Below are positions 34,679-42,687 of a DNA stretch of 64,000 nt, in pieces; within the stretch, counting starts at the first letter, position 1, and every line of letters starts with the position of its first letter. Where the stretch lies: NCBI RefSeq assembly GCF_024436395.1, contig NZ_JAFMZO010000001.1, positions 628,181 through 692,180 on the forward strand. Direction: 5' to 3'. The translations under genes were made by a program, and so were the position numbers. The DNA comes from Paradesertivirga mongoliensis (GTDB lineage Bacteria > Bacteroidota > Bacteroidia > Sphingobacteriales > Sphingobacteriaceae). Under the pieces are notes generated by a model, which saw only the letters and a program-made list of their open reading frames with translations, had not been told where the DNA came from and did no database searches.

Positions 34679-34903
34679 ACCTCCTTAGGCAATTGACGCA
34701 TTTTTAGCAGCTTATTTGCAGCTATTATTTGTATTTCGGGCTTTTTCGGTTACCTATCCGTGCGCTCAATGCTTTTCCAACCGAACAAATTCTCCACGTT
34801 TCAAATCAGTTTTCTTTGGTCATTCTATAATTGATTGTTCTCTTTTTTAAAGGTTTTATCGGTCAGTTTGGAGGGATGCAAAAAAAAATTTAAAATCCAA
34901 AGT

Positions 34904-35011
34904 CTGATTTATTTCGTACCTAAGCCCTGAGTTCTTTTCTTAAATCAGGGCCCGAATGGAAGTACGCGGGATTGAGGACTTGCAAAAACCAAACCTGTGC
35001 TTGTTGGTTTT
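34904..35011 (+). promoter_or_regulatory. Leader region with competing hairpins before the phytoene synthase gene
   Basis: The 351-bp gap 34679-35029 holds no gene. Near its end CGTAC (34915-34919) / GTACG (34962-34966) can enclose GCCCTGA (34924-34930) / TCAGGGC (34945-34951). CTGATTT (34904-34910) can instead pair with AAATCAG (34942-34948), which shares bases with the inner stem, so the two folds exclude each other. A third stem AAAACCAA (34985-34992) / TTGGTTTT (35004-35011) ends 18 nt before the start codon. Stems of 7-8 bp can occur by chance; regulation is only suggested. The first 220 bp of the gap show nothing I can name. Confidence 0.35.
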
Positions 35012-35029
35012 AGATTAACACTGCCAGAT

Positions 35030-35875
35030 ATGAATACAGTAGCTCAGTTTAATACGTTCTGTTCAAAATGCAGCGATTCTTTAACGCGGGGTTATAGTAC
35101 TTCGTTCTATTCAGCTATCCAGCTCCTGAGGCGGGATATTCGGGATCCAATATGCGCCATATATGGCATGGTGCGACTGGCAGACGAGATAGTCGACACT
35201 TTTCACTCATTTGATAAGGAAGGTTTACTTACAGATTTTCGAAACGACACCTTTAAAGCCATTAAAGCGGGAATTAGTTTGAATCCGATTCTACAGAATT
35301 TTCAACTCGCGGTTCATAAATATACTATCGCGGACGATCTTATAAATGCCTTTTTTGATAGCATGGCTAAAGATCTGACGATAGCCACCTACCAAAACGA
35401 ATCGGATTTTAAAAACTATATTTACGGTTCGGCCGAAGTGGTGGGCTTAATGTGTTTAAATGTCTTCTGTGAAGGCGATCGGGAGCTATTTAATTCTTTG
35501 AAAAAATACGCGAAGGCGCTGGGATCAGCATTTCAAAAAGTTAATTTTTTACGGGATTTACAGTCAGACATCGAAGACCTCGAAAGGTCGTACTTTCCGA
35601 GCTTTAAATCGAGTGGCTTTAATACTGCTCTGAAATCGAAAATTGAAAGGGATATTGAGGACGACTTTAAATTAGGGCATCAGGGCATCAAGAAACTGCC
35701 ATTGAACGCTCGCTTTGGTGTATATGTAGCTTACAGATATTACCTTGCGCTATTTGAAAAGCTGAAACGAACGAATTCAACCCTGGTTCTGGAGAAGCGG
35801 ATACGGATACCCAACCATATGAAAATGGTGATTGTACTGAAGGCAGGTTTGCGATCCCAACTCAATTTGATATAA
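35030..35875 (+). CDS. crtB: Phytoene/squalene synthase family protein (phytoene synthase)
   Basis: A 281-residue head-to-head prenyl synthase. The first Asp-rich motif is M-V-R-L-A-D-E-I-V-D and the second is F-L-R-D-L-Q-S-D-I-E-D-L-E-R. The S-F-Y-S-A start and the Y-I-Y-G-S-A-E-V-V-G-L-M segment are typical. It joins two geranylgeranyl diphosphates to phytoene, the first carotenoid step. The frame opens at GTG 34997, but ATG 35030 begins the conserved protein. The IPP isomerase gene follows after 6 bp. Desaturase (crtI) and cyclase genes are not in the window, so squalene synthase-like activity is a weaker alternative. Confidence 0.88.
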   Translation: MNTVAQFNTFCSKCSDSLTRGYSTSFYSAIQLLRRDIRDPICAIYGMVRLADEIVDTFHSFDKEGLLTDFRNDTFKAIKAGISLNPILQNFQLAVHKYTIADDLINAFFDSMAKDLTIATYQNESDFKNYIYGSAEVVGLMCLNVFCEGDRELFNSLKKYAKALGSAFQKVNFLRDLQSDIEDLERSYFPSFKSSGFNTALKSKIERDIEDDFKLGHQGIKKLPLNARFGVYVAYRYYLALFEKLKRTNSTLVLEKRIRIPNHMKMVIVLKAGLRSQLNLI

Positions 35876-35881
35876 TGACAT

Positions 35882-36403
35882 ATGAAAAAGGTTATCCTGG
35901 TAGATGAAGAAGACGTCGAGATTGGCTCGATGGAAAAACTGGAGGCACACGAACGTGGGCTGCTTCACCGCGCCTTCTCTATATTTATCATGAATGACCG
36001 GAAGGAAATGCTATTGCAAAAAAGAGCCAATTCTAAATACCATTCGCCAGGTTTGTGGACCAATGCTTGTTGCAGCCACCCAGCCCCTGGCGAAACCGTT
36101 CTTACTGCGGCAAATCACCGGCTGAAGGAAGAATTAGGATTCAATTGCGTTCTGACGGAAATTGGCTCATTTTCCTACAAAACATCATTCAGTAACAACC
36201 TCACAGAACATGAGTTCGACCATGTGCTATTGGGCATATATAATGGCGGGATACAACCAGATCCTAATGAGGTGCAAGACTATAAATGGGTTTCAGTCCA
36301 GGAATTGGATGCGGATTTAACAGTAAATCGAGATAACTACACGTTCTGGTTTCACATTGCATATCCTATCCTTCAACACCACCTCGAGGTCAGAAACGCT
36401 TAA
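35882..36403 (+). CDS. idi: Isopentenyl-diphosphate delta-isomerase, type 1
   Basis: A 173-residue Nudix-fold isomerase interconverting IPP and DMAPP. The catalytic Cys lies in W-T-N-A-C-C-S-H-P and the catalytic Glu region in E-H-E-F-D-H-V-L. A metal-binding R-L-K-E-E-L-G of the Nudix box type is also present. It is 6 bp after crtB, an arrangement that matches supply of prenyl precursors for carotenoids. Confidence 0.95.
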   Translation: MKKVILVDEEDVEIGSMEKLEAHERGLLHRAFSIFIMNDRKEMLLQKRANSKYHSPGLWTNACCSHPAPGETVLTAANHRLKEELGFNCVLTEIGSFSYKTSFSNNLTEHEFDHVLLGIYNGGIQPDPNEVQDYKWVSVQELDADLTVNRDNYTFWFHIAYPILQHHLEVRNA

Positions 36404-36453
36404 TTAGCAATCCTTATCCGTATATTTATGTTAATCTATAAACCAGTGGTCGG

Positions 36454-38223
36454 ATGGCTAAGTTTAATGATTTTAACAACCCCAGGGTCGCGGCGCTTCC
36501 TGCGCACCTGAAGCAGTTTATTGTAGACCAAAAATATGAACATTATACTCCCGTAGATCAGGCCGTGTGGAGGTATGTTATGCGTCAAAATTATAGTTAC
36601 CTGAAGGATGTCGCCTATTATCCATATATCCCGGGCTTAAAAAAAGCAGGGTTAACTATTGAGAGGATTCCTGACTTGAAGGAGATGAACGATGCCCTGG
36701 GGAAAATAGGCTGGGGAGCCGTTACAGTCGACGGCTTCATTCCCCCCGCCGCCTTTATGGAATATCAGGCTTACCGGGTTCTGGTGATCGCCGCAGATAT
36801 CCGGCAGCTAAAGCACATTGAATACACACCCGCACCAGATATTATTCATGAATCAGCAGGGCATGCGCCTATTATTGCAGAAAAAGATTACCATGAATAT
36901 CTGAGCTATTTTGGCTCAATAGGCTCTAAGGCCATGTTCTCTGCACGCGACTTTGATCTGTATGAAGCTATACGTTCACTTTCTATTTTAAAAGAAATGC
37001 CTGATGCAGATCCGGATGAGATCGAGGAAGCTGAAAACATGGTTGCCTATTGCCAGCAGAATCTTGGAGAACCTTCAGAAATGGCCCTATTGAGCAGGCT
37101 CCATTGGTGGACGGTAGAATATGGGCTTATCGGAAGTTTGGACGACCCTAAAATATACGGAGCAGGTTTGCTATCATCGATTGGCGAAAGCGTTACCTGC
37201 ATGCGGCCGGAAGTAAAAAAAATTTGGTACACCATAGACGCTATAAACTACCCCTACGATATTACTAAGCCGCAGCCACAACTGTTTGTAACTCCCAATT
37301 TTCAAAATCTCATTCATGTATTGGATGAGTTTGCCGATACCATGTCATTCCGGGTAGGCGGAGAACATGGATTAAAAAAAGCCATTGAGTGCAAAAATAC
37401 CTGTACTGTAGTGTATAGTTCAGGCTTACAGGTCTCGGGAACAGTTACAGAGGTGCGGCTATCCGAAGCAGGCGACCCTTATTATATTAGACTATCCGGC
37501 CCTGCCGCTTTAGCCTATGGTGATAAGGAAATAGAAGGCCATGGAAAAGCTTATCATAAAGATGGTTTTAGTTCTCCTGTCGGAAGATTATCAGTATATA
37601 GTAAGCCCCTGGAAGATTTCGAAATCGGAAACTTAAAAGATATCGGGGTGGAAGCCGGGGAAACTGTACTATTGGAATTTGAAAGTGGAATACGCGTCTC
37701 TGGCAAGGTTGAAAATATCCTGACATTTGACGGTAAAGTTCAGATCATCACCTTTAGCGATTGTAGTGTAATTGGGAAAGATGGGGAAACCCTTTTTGAA
37801 CCCTCATGGGGAGCTTATGATATGGCAGTAGGCTCTAAAATCACTTCTGTATTTTGTGGGGCCGCAGATAAAGGATCCTTTGAAGAGGCCGTCTATAAAT
37901 CTTCCCGCGGAACTTATCATCCCCAATACGATTTATCAACTCTGGCTTTACACCAGATTTATCAGAAGGTAAGGGATATCAGACAGAGTAAAGGTAATGA
38001 GCACCTGCTTCCGGGATTATTTGAACAGATTCGAAAAGACCATCAGGATGACTGGTTGTGCCCCATTGAAATTTTGGAAATCCTTGAACAGGGAAATCTA
38101 TATCAGGAAACAGCTACGCTAATTAGAACCTTCCTACAATATAAAATTCAAAGTAATCCCGAACTAAGGAAGCTAATATCTGACGGACTTTACCTTATTC
38201 AGCACCCCATCCCGCAAAGCTGA
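36454..38223 (+). CDS. phhA: Aromatic amino acid hydroxylase, long form (phenylalanine 4-monooxygenase)
   Basis: A 589-residue protein with the pterin-dependent hydroxylase core. Iron ligands are visible as H132 and H137 (H-E-S-A-G-H-A-P) and E222 (W-W-T-V-E-Y-G-L). Classical bacterial and animal enzymes have about 40 residues between the second His and the Glu, whereas here there are 85, so about 45 residues are inserted. About 290 residues follow the core with no domain I recognise. Conversion of phenylalanine to tyrosine is supported by the adjacent tyrosine-breakdown genes. Its stop directly abuts that of the convergent hppD gene. Confidence 0.87.
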   Translation: MAKFNDFNNPRVAALPAHLKQFIVDQKYEHYTPVDQAVWRYVMRQNYSYLKDVAYYPYIPGLKKAGLTIERIPDLKEMNDALGKIGWGAVTVDGFIPPAAFMEYQAYRVLVIAADIRQLKHIEYTPAPDIIHESAGHAPIIAEKDYHEYLSYFGSIGSKAMFSARDFDLYEAIRSLSILKEMPDADPDEIEEAENMVAYCQQNLGEPSEMALLSRLHWWTVEYGLIGSLDDPKIYGAGLLSSIGESVTCMRPEVKKIWYTIDAINYPYDITKPQPQLFVTPNFQNLIHVLDEFADTMSFRVGGEHGLKKAIECKNTCTVVYSSGLQVSGTVTEVRLSEAGDPYYIRLSGPAALAYGDKEIEGHGKAYHKDGFSSPVGRLSVYSKPLEDFEIGNLKDIGVEAGETVLLEFESGIRVSGKVENILTFDGKVQIITFSDCSVIGKDGETLFEPSWGAYDMAVGSKITSVFCGAADKGSFEEAVYKSSRGTYHPQYDLSTLALHQIYQKVRDIRQSKGNEHLLPGLFEQIRKDHQDDWLCPIEILEILEQGNLYQETATLIRTFLQYKIQSNPELRKLISDGLYLIQHPIPQS

Positions 38224-39342
38224 TCAAAGATTACCACGCTTAGCTTGCTCACGCTCAATTGCCTCAAACAAGGCTTTAAAGTTTCCGGCGCCGAAAGAAC
38301 GGGCCCCTTTGCGTTGGATGATCTCAAAAAATACCGTGGGCCGGTCTTCCAGGGGTTTTGTAAAAATTTGAAGTAAATATCCTTCTTCATCTCTGTCTAC
38401 CAGGATGCCCAGCTGTTTCAAAGGTTCAAGATCCTCGTCTATATGTCCAACTCTGCTGATCAGATCGTCGTAATAGGTATTTGGAATGGTCAGGAATTCC
38501 ACCCCACGATTCTTTAAGTCGCTTACTGTGGCCACAATATTATCTGTAGCTAATGCCATATGCTGAACACCTTCACCCTCATAAAACTCCAGATACTCCT
38601 CAATTTGTGATTTTTTCTTTCCTTCTGCCGGTTCGTTTATAGGGAATTTTACGTAACCGTTTCCATTACTCATTACTTTGCTCATCAAAGCAGAGTATTC
38701 GGTCGAAATGGTCTTATCATCAAAGGTTAGGATATTTTTAAAGCCTAAAACGTTCTCATAGAAATTCACCCAATTGTTCATTTTATTCCAGCCTACATTG
38801 CCTACGCAATGATCAATATACATGAGGCCTGTTGTCGGGGGATTATAATCTGATTGCAAAACTTTGTACCCGGGTAAAAACGGCCCTGTGTAGTTTTTTC
38901 GCTCAATAAATAAATGGACCGTTTCACCATACAGCTTAATCCCGCTGGTTTTTACTTCACCCCATTCATCCCTGAGTGTTTGCGGTTGCTGATAGGGAAG
39001 AGCACCTCTTTTAGCCGTTTGCTCAAATGCATCATAAGCATCTTCCACTAATAAAGCCAGAACCTTCACCCCATCGCCATGCTTTTTTATATGATCAGAA
39101 ACATAGCTATCTGATTTTAAGGGCGAGGTCAGCACCAGCCGGATCTTACCCTGTTGTAAAACATATGATGCCCGGTCGCGCACGCCGGTTTCCGGACCAG
39201 CATAAGCCAGACTTTGAAAACCAAAAGCCGTTTTATAAAAATACGCCGCCTGCTTTGCGTTGCCCACGTAGAATTCTGCATAATCCGTTCCTAACAGCGG
39301 CAAAAAATCCTTTTCTGCCTGTTCTTTAGTTTCTGCTTCCAT
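38224..39342 (-). CDS. hppD: 4-Hydroxyphenylpyruvate dioxygenase
   Basis: A 372-residue Fe(II) dioxygenase that turns 4-hydroxyphenylpyruvate into homogentisate. It has two vicinal-oxygen-chelate halves. The catalytic second half supplies the iron ligands His (Y-I-D-H-C-V-G-N-V), His (V-Q-H-M-A-L-A-T) and Glu (V-F-F-E-I-I-Q-R-K-G). The Q-R-K-G-A-x-x-F-G-x-G-N-F-K-A-L-F-E end is diagnostic. It lies 2 bp after hmgA in a two-gene operon, homogentisate-ring-opening gene first. Confidence 0.96.
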   Translation of the reverse strand: MEAETKEQAEKDFLPLLGTDYAEFYVGNAKQAAYFYKTAFGFQSLAYAGPETGVRDRASYVLQQGKIRLVLTSPLKSDSYVSDHIKKHGDGVKVLALLVEDAYDAFEQTAKRGALPYQQPQTLRDEWGEVKTSGIKLYGETVHLFIERKNYTGPFLPGYKVLQSDYNPPTTGLMYIDHCVGNVGWNKMNNWVNFYENVLGFKNILTFDDKTISTEYSALMSKVMSNGNGYVKFPINEPAEGKKKSQIEEYLEFYEGEGVQHMALATDNIVATVSDLKNRGVEFLTIPNTYYDDLISRVGHIDEDLEPLKQLGILVDRDEEGYLLQIFTKPLEDRPTVFFEIIQRKGARSFGAGNFKALFEAIEREQAKRGNL

Positions 39343-39344
39343 GA

Positions 39345-40505
39345 TTAACTCTGGCTCCAGCTTTTGTAATAATTCCCGTCTTCAATTTTAAGAGCTTCTT
39401 CGGTAAGCATAAGTGGTCGAAACGGATCGATCATGACCGCAAGTTCGTCCGTTGATTCCTTGCCAATAGATTGTTCTACTGTACCGGGATGCGGTCCGTG
39501 CGGTATACCACCAGGATGAAGTGTAATCTGCCCCTTTACAACACTTTTTCGGCTCATAAAATCCCCATCAACATAATATAAAAGTTCATCACTGTCTATA
39601 TTACTATGATTGTATGGGGCGGGAATAGACTGCGGGTGATAATCGTATTTACGTGGCACGAATGAACAAATCACAAAGTTATTTCCCTCAAAAGTTTGAT
39701 GCACCGGCGGTGGCTGATGCAACCTCCCCGTTATCGGTTCAAAATCGTGAATGGAAAATGCCCAGGGATAATGATATCCATCCCAGCCCACAAAATCAAA
39801 CGGATGCGTTCCATAGATATATGGGTAGATTAAACCTTGTTTTTTTATTAATATTTTGAAGTCACCCTTCTCATCATGCGTTTCCAGATCCGACGGCCGT
39901 TTTATATCACGTTCACAGTAAGGCGAGTGTTCCATTAATTGCCCAAATTTATTCCTGTAACGCTGGGGAGTGCGTATCGGACTGAAGCTCTCCACAATAA
40001 ACAACCTGTTTTCGGCACCATTAAACTCAATTTGGTAAATGGTTCCGCGGGGAATAACAAGGTAATCTCCGTACGAAAACTTAATTTTTCCAAAACCCGT
40101 TTTTAAAGTCCCCGACCCAACATGTACGAACAGTACTTCATCAGCCTGACTATTTTTATAAAAATAATCAACCATCGACTGGCGCGGAGCTGCCAGTGAG
40201 ATATGCAGATCGCTATTGACTAACACGGCTTTTCGACTCTCCAGGTAATCGTTTTGCGGCTCAATATTGAATCCCAGCAAGCTGGTATGTTTGAGATGCT
40301 TTTCCCGGGCAATTTTTGGCTCTACAGAATAAGGCTCGCCCAAGGCTTTAACAATAGTCGGTGGATAAGCGTGATACACCAACGAATACAAGCTTGAAAA
40401 GCCTTCGGTGGATACCAGCTCTTCGGCATATAATGTGCCGTCTGGCTTACGGAATATAGTATGCCGCTTTAATGGAATCTTCCCCAAAGAACGATAAACT
40501 GGCAT
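39345..40505 (-). CDS. hmgA: Homogentisate 1,2-dioxygenase
   Basis: A 386-residue cupin-fold dioxygenase opening the homogentisate ring to maleylacetoacetate. It is shorter than the roughly 440-residue animal and proteobacterial enzymes, as in other Bacteroidota. The cupin core includes V-H-V-G-S-G-T-L and G-D-Y-L-V-I-P-R-G-T-I-Y. The metal/substrate region is H-P-G-G-I-P-H-G-P-H-P-G-T-V-E. Its role is backed by hppD 2 bp downstream and fumarylacetoacetase facing away 257 bp upstream. Confidence 0.9.
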   Translation of the reverse strand: MPVYRSLGKIPLKRHTIFRKPDGTLYAEELVSTEGFSSLYSLVYHAYPPTIVKALGEPYSVEPKIAREKHLKHTSLLGFNIEPQNDYLESRKAVLVNSDLHISLAAPRQSMVDYFYKNSQADEVLFVHVGSGTLKTGFGKIKFSYGDYLVIPRGTIYQIEFNGAENRLFIVESFSPIRTPQRYRNKFGQLMEHSPYCERDIKRPSDLETHDEKGDFKILIKKQGLIYPYIYGTHPFDFVGWDGYHYPWAFSIHDFEPITGRLHQPPPVHQTFEGNNFVICSFVPRKYDYHPQSIPAPYNHSNIDSDELLYYVDGDFMSRKSVVKGQITLHPGGIPHGPHPGTVEQSIGKESTDELAVMIDPFRPLMLTEEALKIEDGNYYKSWSQS

Positions 40506-40762
40506 ATTTATTTGGTTTATAAATTAATAACAGTGAGAATTCTGAAAGGTGTTAGGAAGATAAACGGCAGACTAAAATTGCGCAAAGACAAGAGGCGTCA
40601 GTATCTCGTCGCGAAAGCATGCTATCGTCTTTTTTGCAATAGCTAACTGCGCTGAATATGTATAGTTTGAACAAGCCATCTTTATGAACTAATTTACCTT
40701 AAATAGGTTATATAAACAACTGTTAATAGAAATTCAGTATTTTAACCGATAACCTTCCTTGT

Positions 40763-41773
40763 ATGAAGCTAGTATCCTATAGAACTGAGAATCAGGAACA
40801 TTTAGGCACGTTTATTAATGGGCACATTTATAACCTCCATTCCTGCGACAAACTAATTCCAGACAATATGAACCAGTTTTTATGGGAAGGAGAAGAAATA
40901 ATGCAGCATGCTCTGCGTGCAGACAGAGATATCAGAACGGGCAAAATCACAGCCAAAGAAGAAGTATTCTACGAGATCTTAGCTCCTGTACCTCACCCGG
41001 GCTCCTGTCGCGATGGTTATGCCTTTCGTCAACATGTCGAAGCCGCCCGCCGAAACCGAAGGGTTGAGATGATCCCGGAGTTTGACCAATATCCAATATT
41101 TTATTTTACTAATCATAACTCGATTATAGGACCCGGCGACGTAATGTGCATGCCAGATCATTTTGAAAAATTAGATTTCGAACTGGAAGTTGCTGTTGTT
41201 CTGAATAAAAAAGGAAAAAACATCAAAGCCTCTGAGGCGGATGCATATATTGCGGGCTATATGATCATGAACGATCTAAGCGCAAGAACGCTTCAGATGG
41301 AAGAAATGCTCTTAAATCTGGGGCCAGCGAAAGGGAAGGATTTTGCCACTGCCATCGGGCCATGGCTGGTTACTCCAGATGAGCTGGAGCCATACAAAGT
41401 CCCGGCAAAAGGAGGGCACACAGGTAACTGTTATAATCTTGAAATGAAATGTGAGGTTAACGGCATTCGGGTTTCTGCCGGTACTATGGCTGATATGGAT
41501 TGGACCTTTGCCGAAATTATCGAACGTTGTTCTTACGGATGTGAGGTATTGCCCGGAGATGTTATTGGTTCGGGCACCGTTGGCACGGGATGTTTCCTTG
41601 AATTAAATGGAACCGGATTGTTGAACAATCCAGACTATAAAACGCAATGGCTCCAGCCGGGCGATTTGGTTGAAATGGAAGTAACCGGCCTTGGCCGTTT
41701 AAGCAATACCATTAAAGCAGAAGAAACCGACTGGTCGATCCTAAAATTAAAAAAAGGAAAATCTCAGGCGTAA
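40763..41773 (+). CDS. fahA: Fumarylacetoacetate hydrolase
   Basis: A 336-residue FAH-family protein, the last enzyme of tyrosine breakdown, giving fumarate and acetoacetate. Metal ligands are seen in K-L-D-F-E-L-E-V-A-V-V (two Glu) and I-M-N-D-L-S-A-R (Asp). The T-V-G-T-G-C-F-L-E-L-N segment follows. It diverges from the hmgA-hppD operon. Maleylacetoacetate isomerase, which should act just before it, is not in the window. The flavin reductase gene overlaps its stop (TAATG). Confidence 0.92.
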   Translation: MKLVSYRTENQEHLGTFINGHIYNLHSCDKLIPDNMNQFLWEGEEIMQHALRADRDIRTGKITAKEEVFYEILAPVPHPGSCRDGYAFRQHVEAARRNRRVEMIPEFDQYPIFYFTNHNSIIGPGDVMCMPDHFEKLDFELEVAVVLNKKGKNIKASEADAYIAGYMIMNDLSARTLQMEEMLLNLGPAKGKDFATAIGPWLVTPDELEPYKVPAKGGHTGNCYNLEMKCEVNGIRVSAGTMADMDWTFAEIIERCSYGCEVLPGDVIGSGTVGTGCFLELNGTGLLNNPDYKTQWLQPGDLVEMEVTGLGRLSNTIKAEETDWSILKLKKGKSQA

Positions 41774-42687
41774 TGATAACTCTCAAATCATCCGAACTCA
41801 CTGCAGCAGAACTACAGAATTACCTGCAATATGCTATCGCCCCGCGGCCAATATGCCTGGCATCCACTATCGATGTCGAAGGCCATGTCAACCTGAGTCC
41901 GTTTAGTTTTTTCAATATGTTTAGCATTAATCCGCCTATCTGCGTTTTCTCGCCCTCACGGCGTGTAAGAGACAATACCACTAAACATACTCTGGAAAAT
42001 ATTAAGCTGGTGCCGGAGTGTGTAATAAACATAGTAAACTATGATATGGTGCAGCAAACATCTTTATCCAGTGTTGAATACCCGAAAGGAACCGATGAAT
42101 TTGTCAAATCGGGTTTAACGCCTGTTGAATCTGTACTGGTTAAACCTCCCAGAGTTGCCCAGTCGCCAGTACAACTGGAGTGCATTATCAAAAACATTAT
42201 TTCCTTGGGAGAAGCCGCAGGCTCTGGCAATATGGTGATTGCGGAAGTTAAACTGATACACATCAATCCCGCAATATTAGATGCAAATCAAAAGATTGAC
42301 CAGGAAAAAATAGATCTCGTTGCCCGGTTAGGTGGAGATTGGTACTGCCGCGTAACAAAAGAAACCCTGTTTAAAGTTACTAAACCCAATAGAAATATAG
42401 GCATTGGGGTAGACGCATTGCCAGTTTCGATACGTCAATCCTCCATACTCACGGGAAACGATTTAGGGCAGTTAGGAAATGTGGAGAGCTTGCCTGACGA
42501 AACGAGCATCAATTCGTATTGCACCCAAAACGAAGAACTACAAAAATTGCTTTTATCGACAAAAAACAATACCATTTTGCGACGTGAAGCCTTGCACTCG
42601 CTTGCAAAAACATTATTAATTACTTCGAATGTAGAGGAGGCCTGGAAAGTTCTGCTGGCTGACGATGAGTTAAACAAAGAGGATTAA
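41773..42687 (+). CDS. Flavin reductase family protein (FMN-binding split barrel)
   Basis: A 304-residue protein. Residues 1-200 form the flavin-reductase-like split barrel, with A-P-R-P-I-C-L-A-S-T and L-S-P-F-S-F-F-N-M-F. About 100 further residues carry no recognised domain. Family members reduce or bind FMN and often partner with a monooxygenase. Its ATG shares a base with the fahA stop, so it is translated with that gene; the link to aromatic breakdown is inferred from this alone. Its end overlaps gltX by 4 bp. Confidence 0.85.
   Translation: MITLKSSELTAAELQNYLQYAIAPRPICLASTIDVEGHVNLSPFSFFNMFSINPPICVFSPSRRVRDNTTKHTLENIKLVPECVINIVNYDMVQQTSLSSVEYPKGTDEFVKSGLTPVESVLVKPPRVAQSPVQLECIIKNIISLGEAAGSGNMVIAEVKLIHINPAILDANQKIDQEKIDLVARLGGDWYCRVTKETLFKVTKPNRNIGIGVDALPVSIRQSSILTGNDLGQLGNVESLPDETSINSYCTQNEELQKLLLSTKNNTILRREALHSLAKTLLITSNVEEAWKVLLADDELNKED

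Noticed and set aside
34679..34900. Direct repeat GCAGCT-TATTT-GCAGCT after ridA as a terminator
   Set aside because: The units are direct, not inverted, so no stem forms and no T-run follows.
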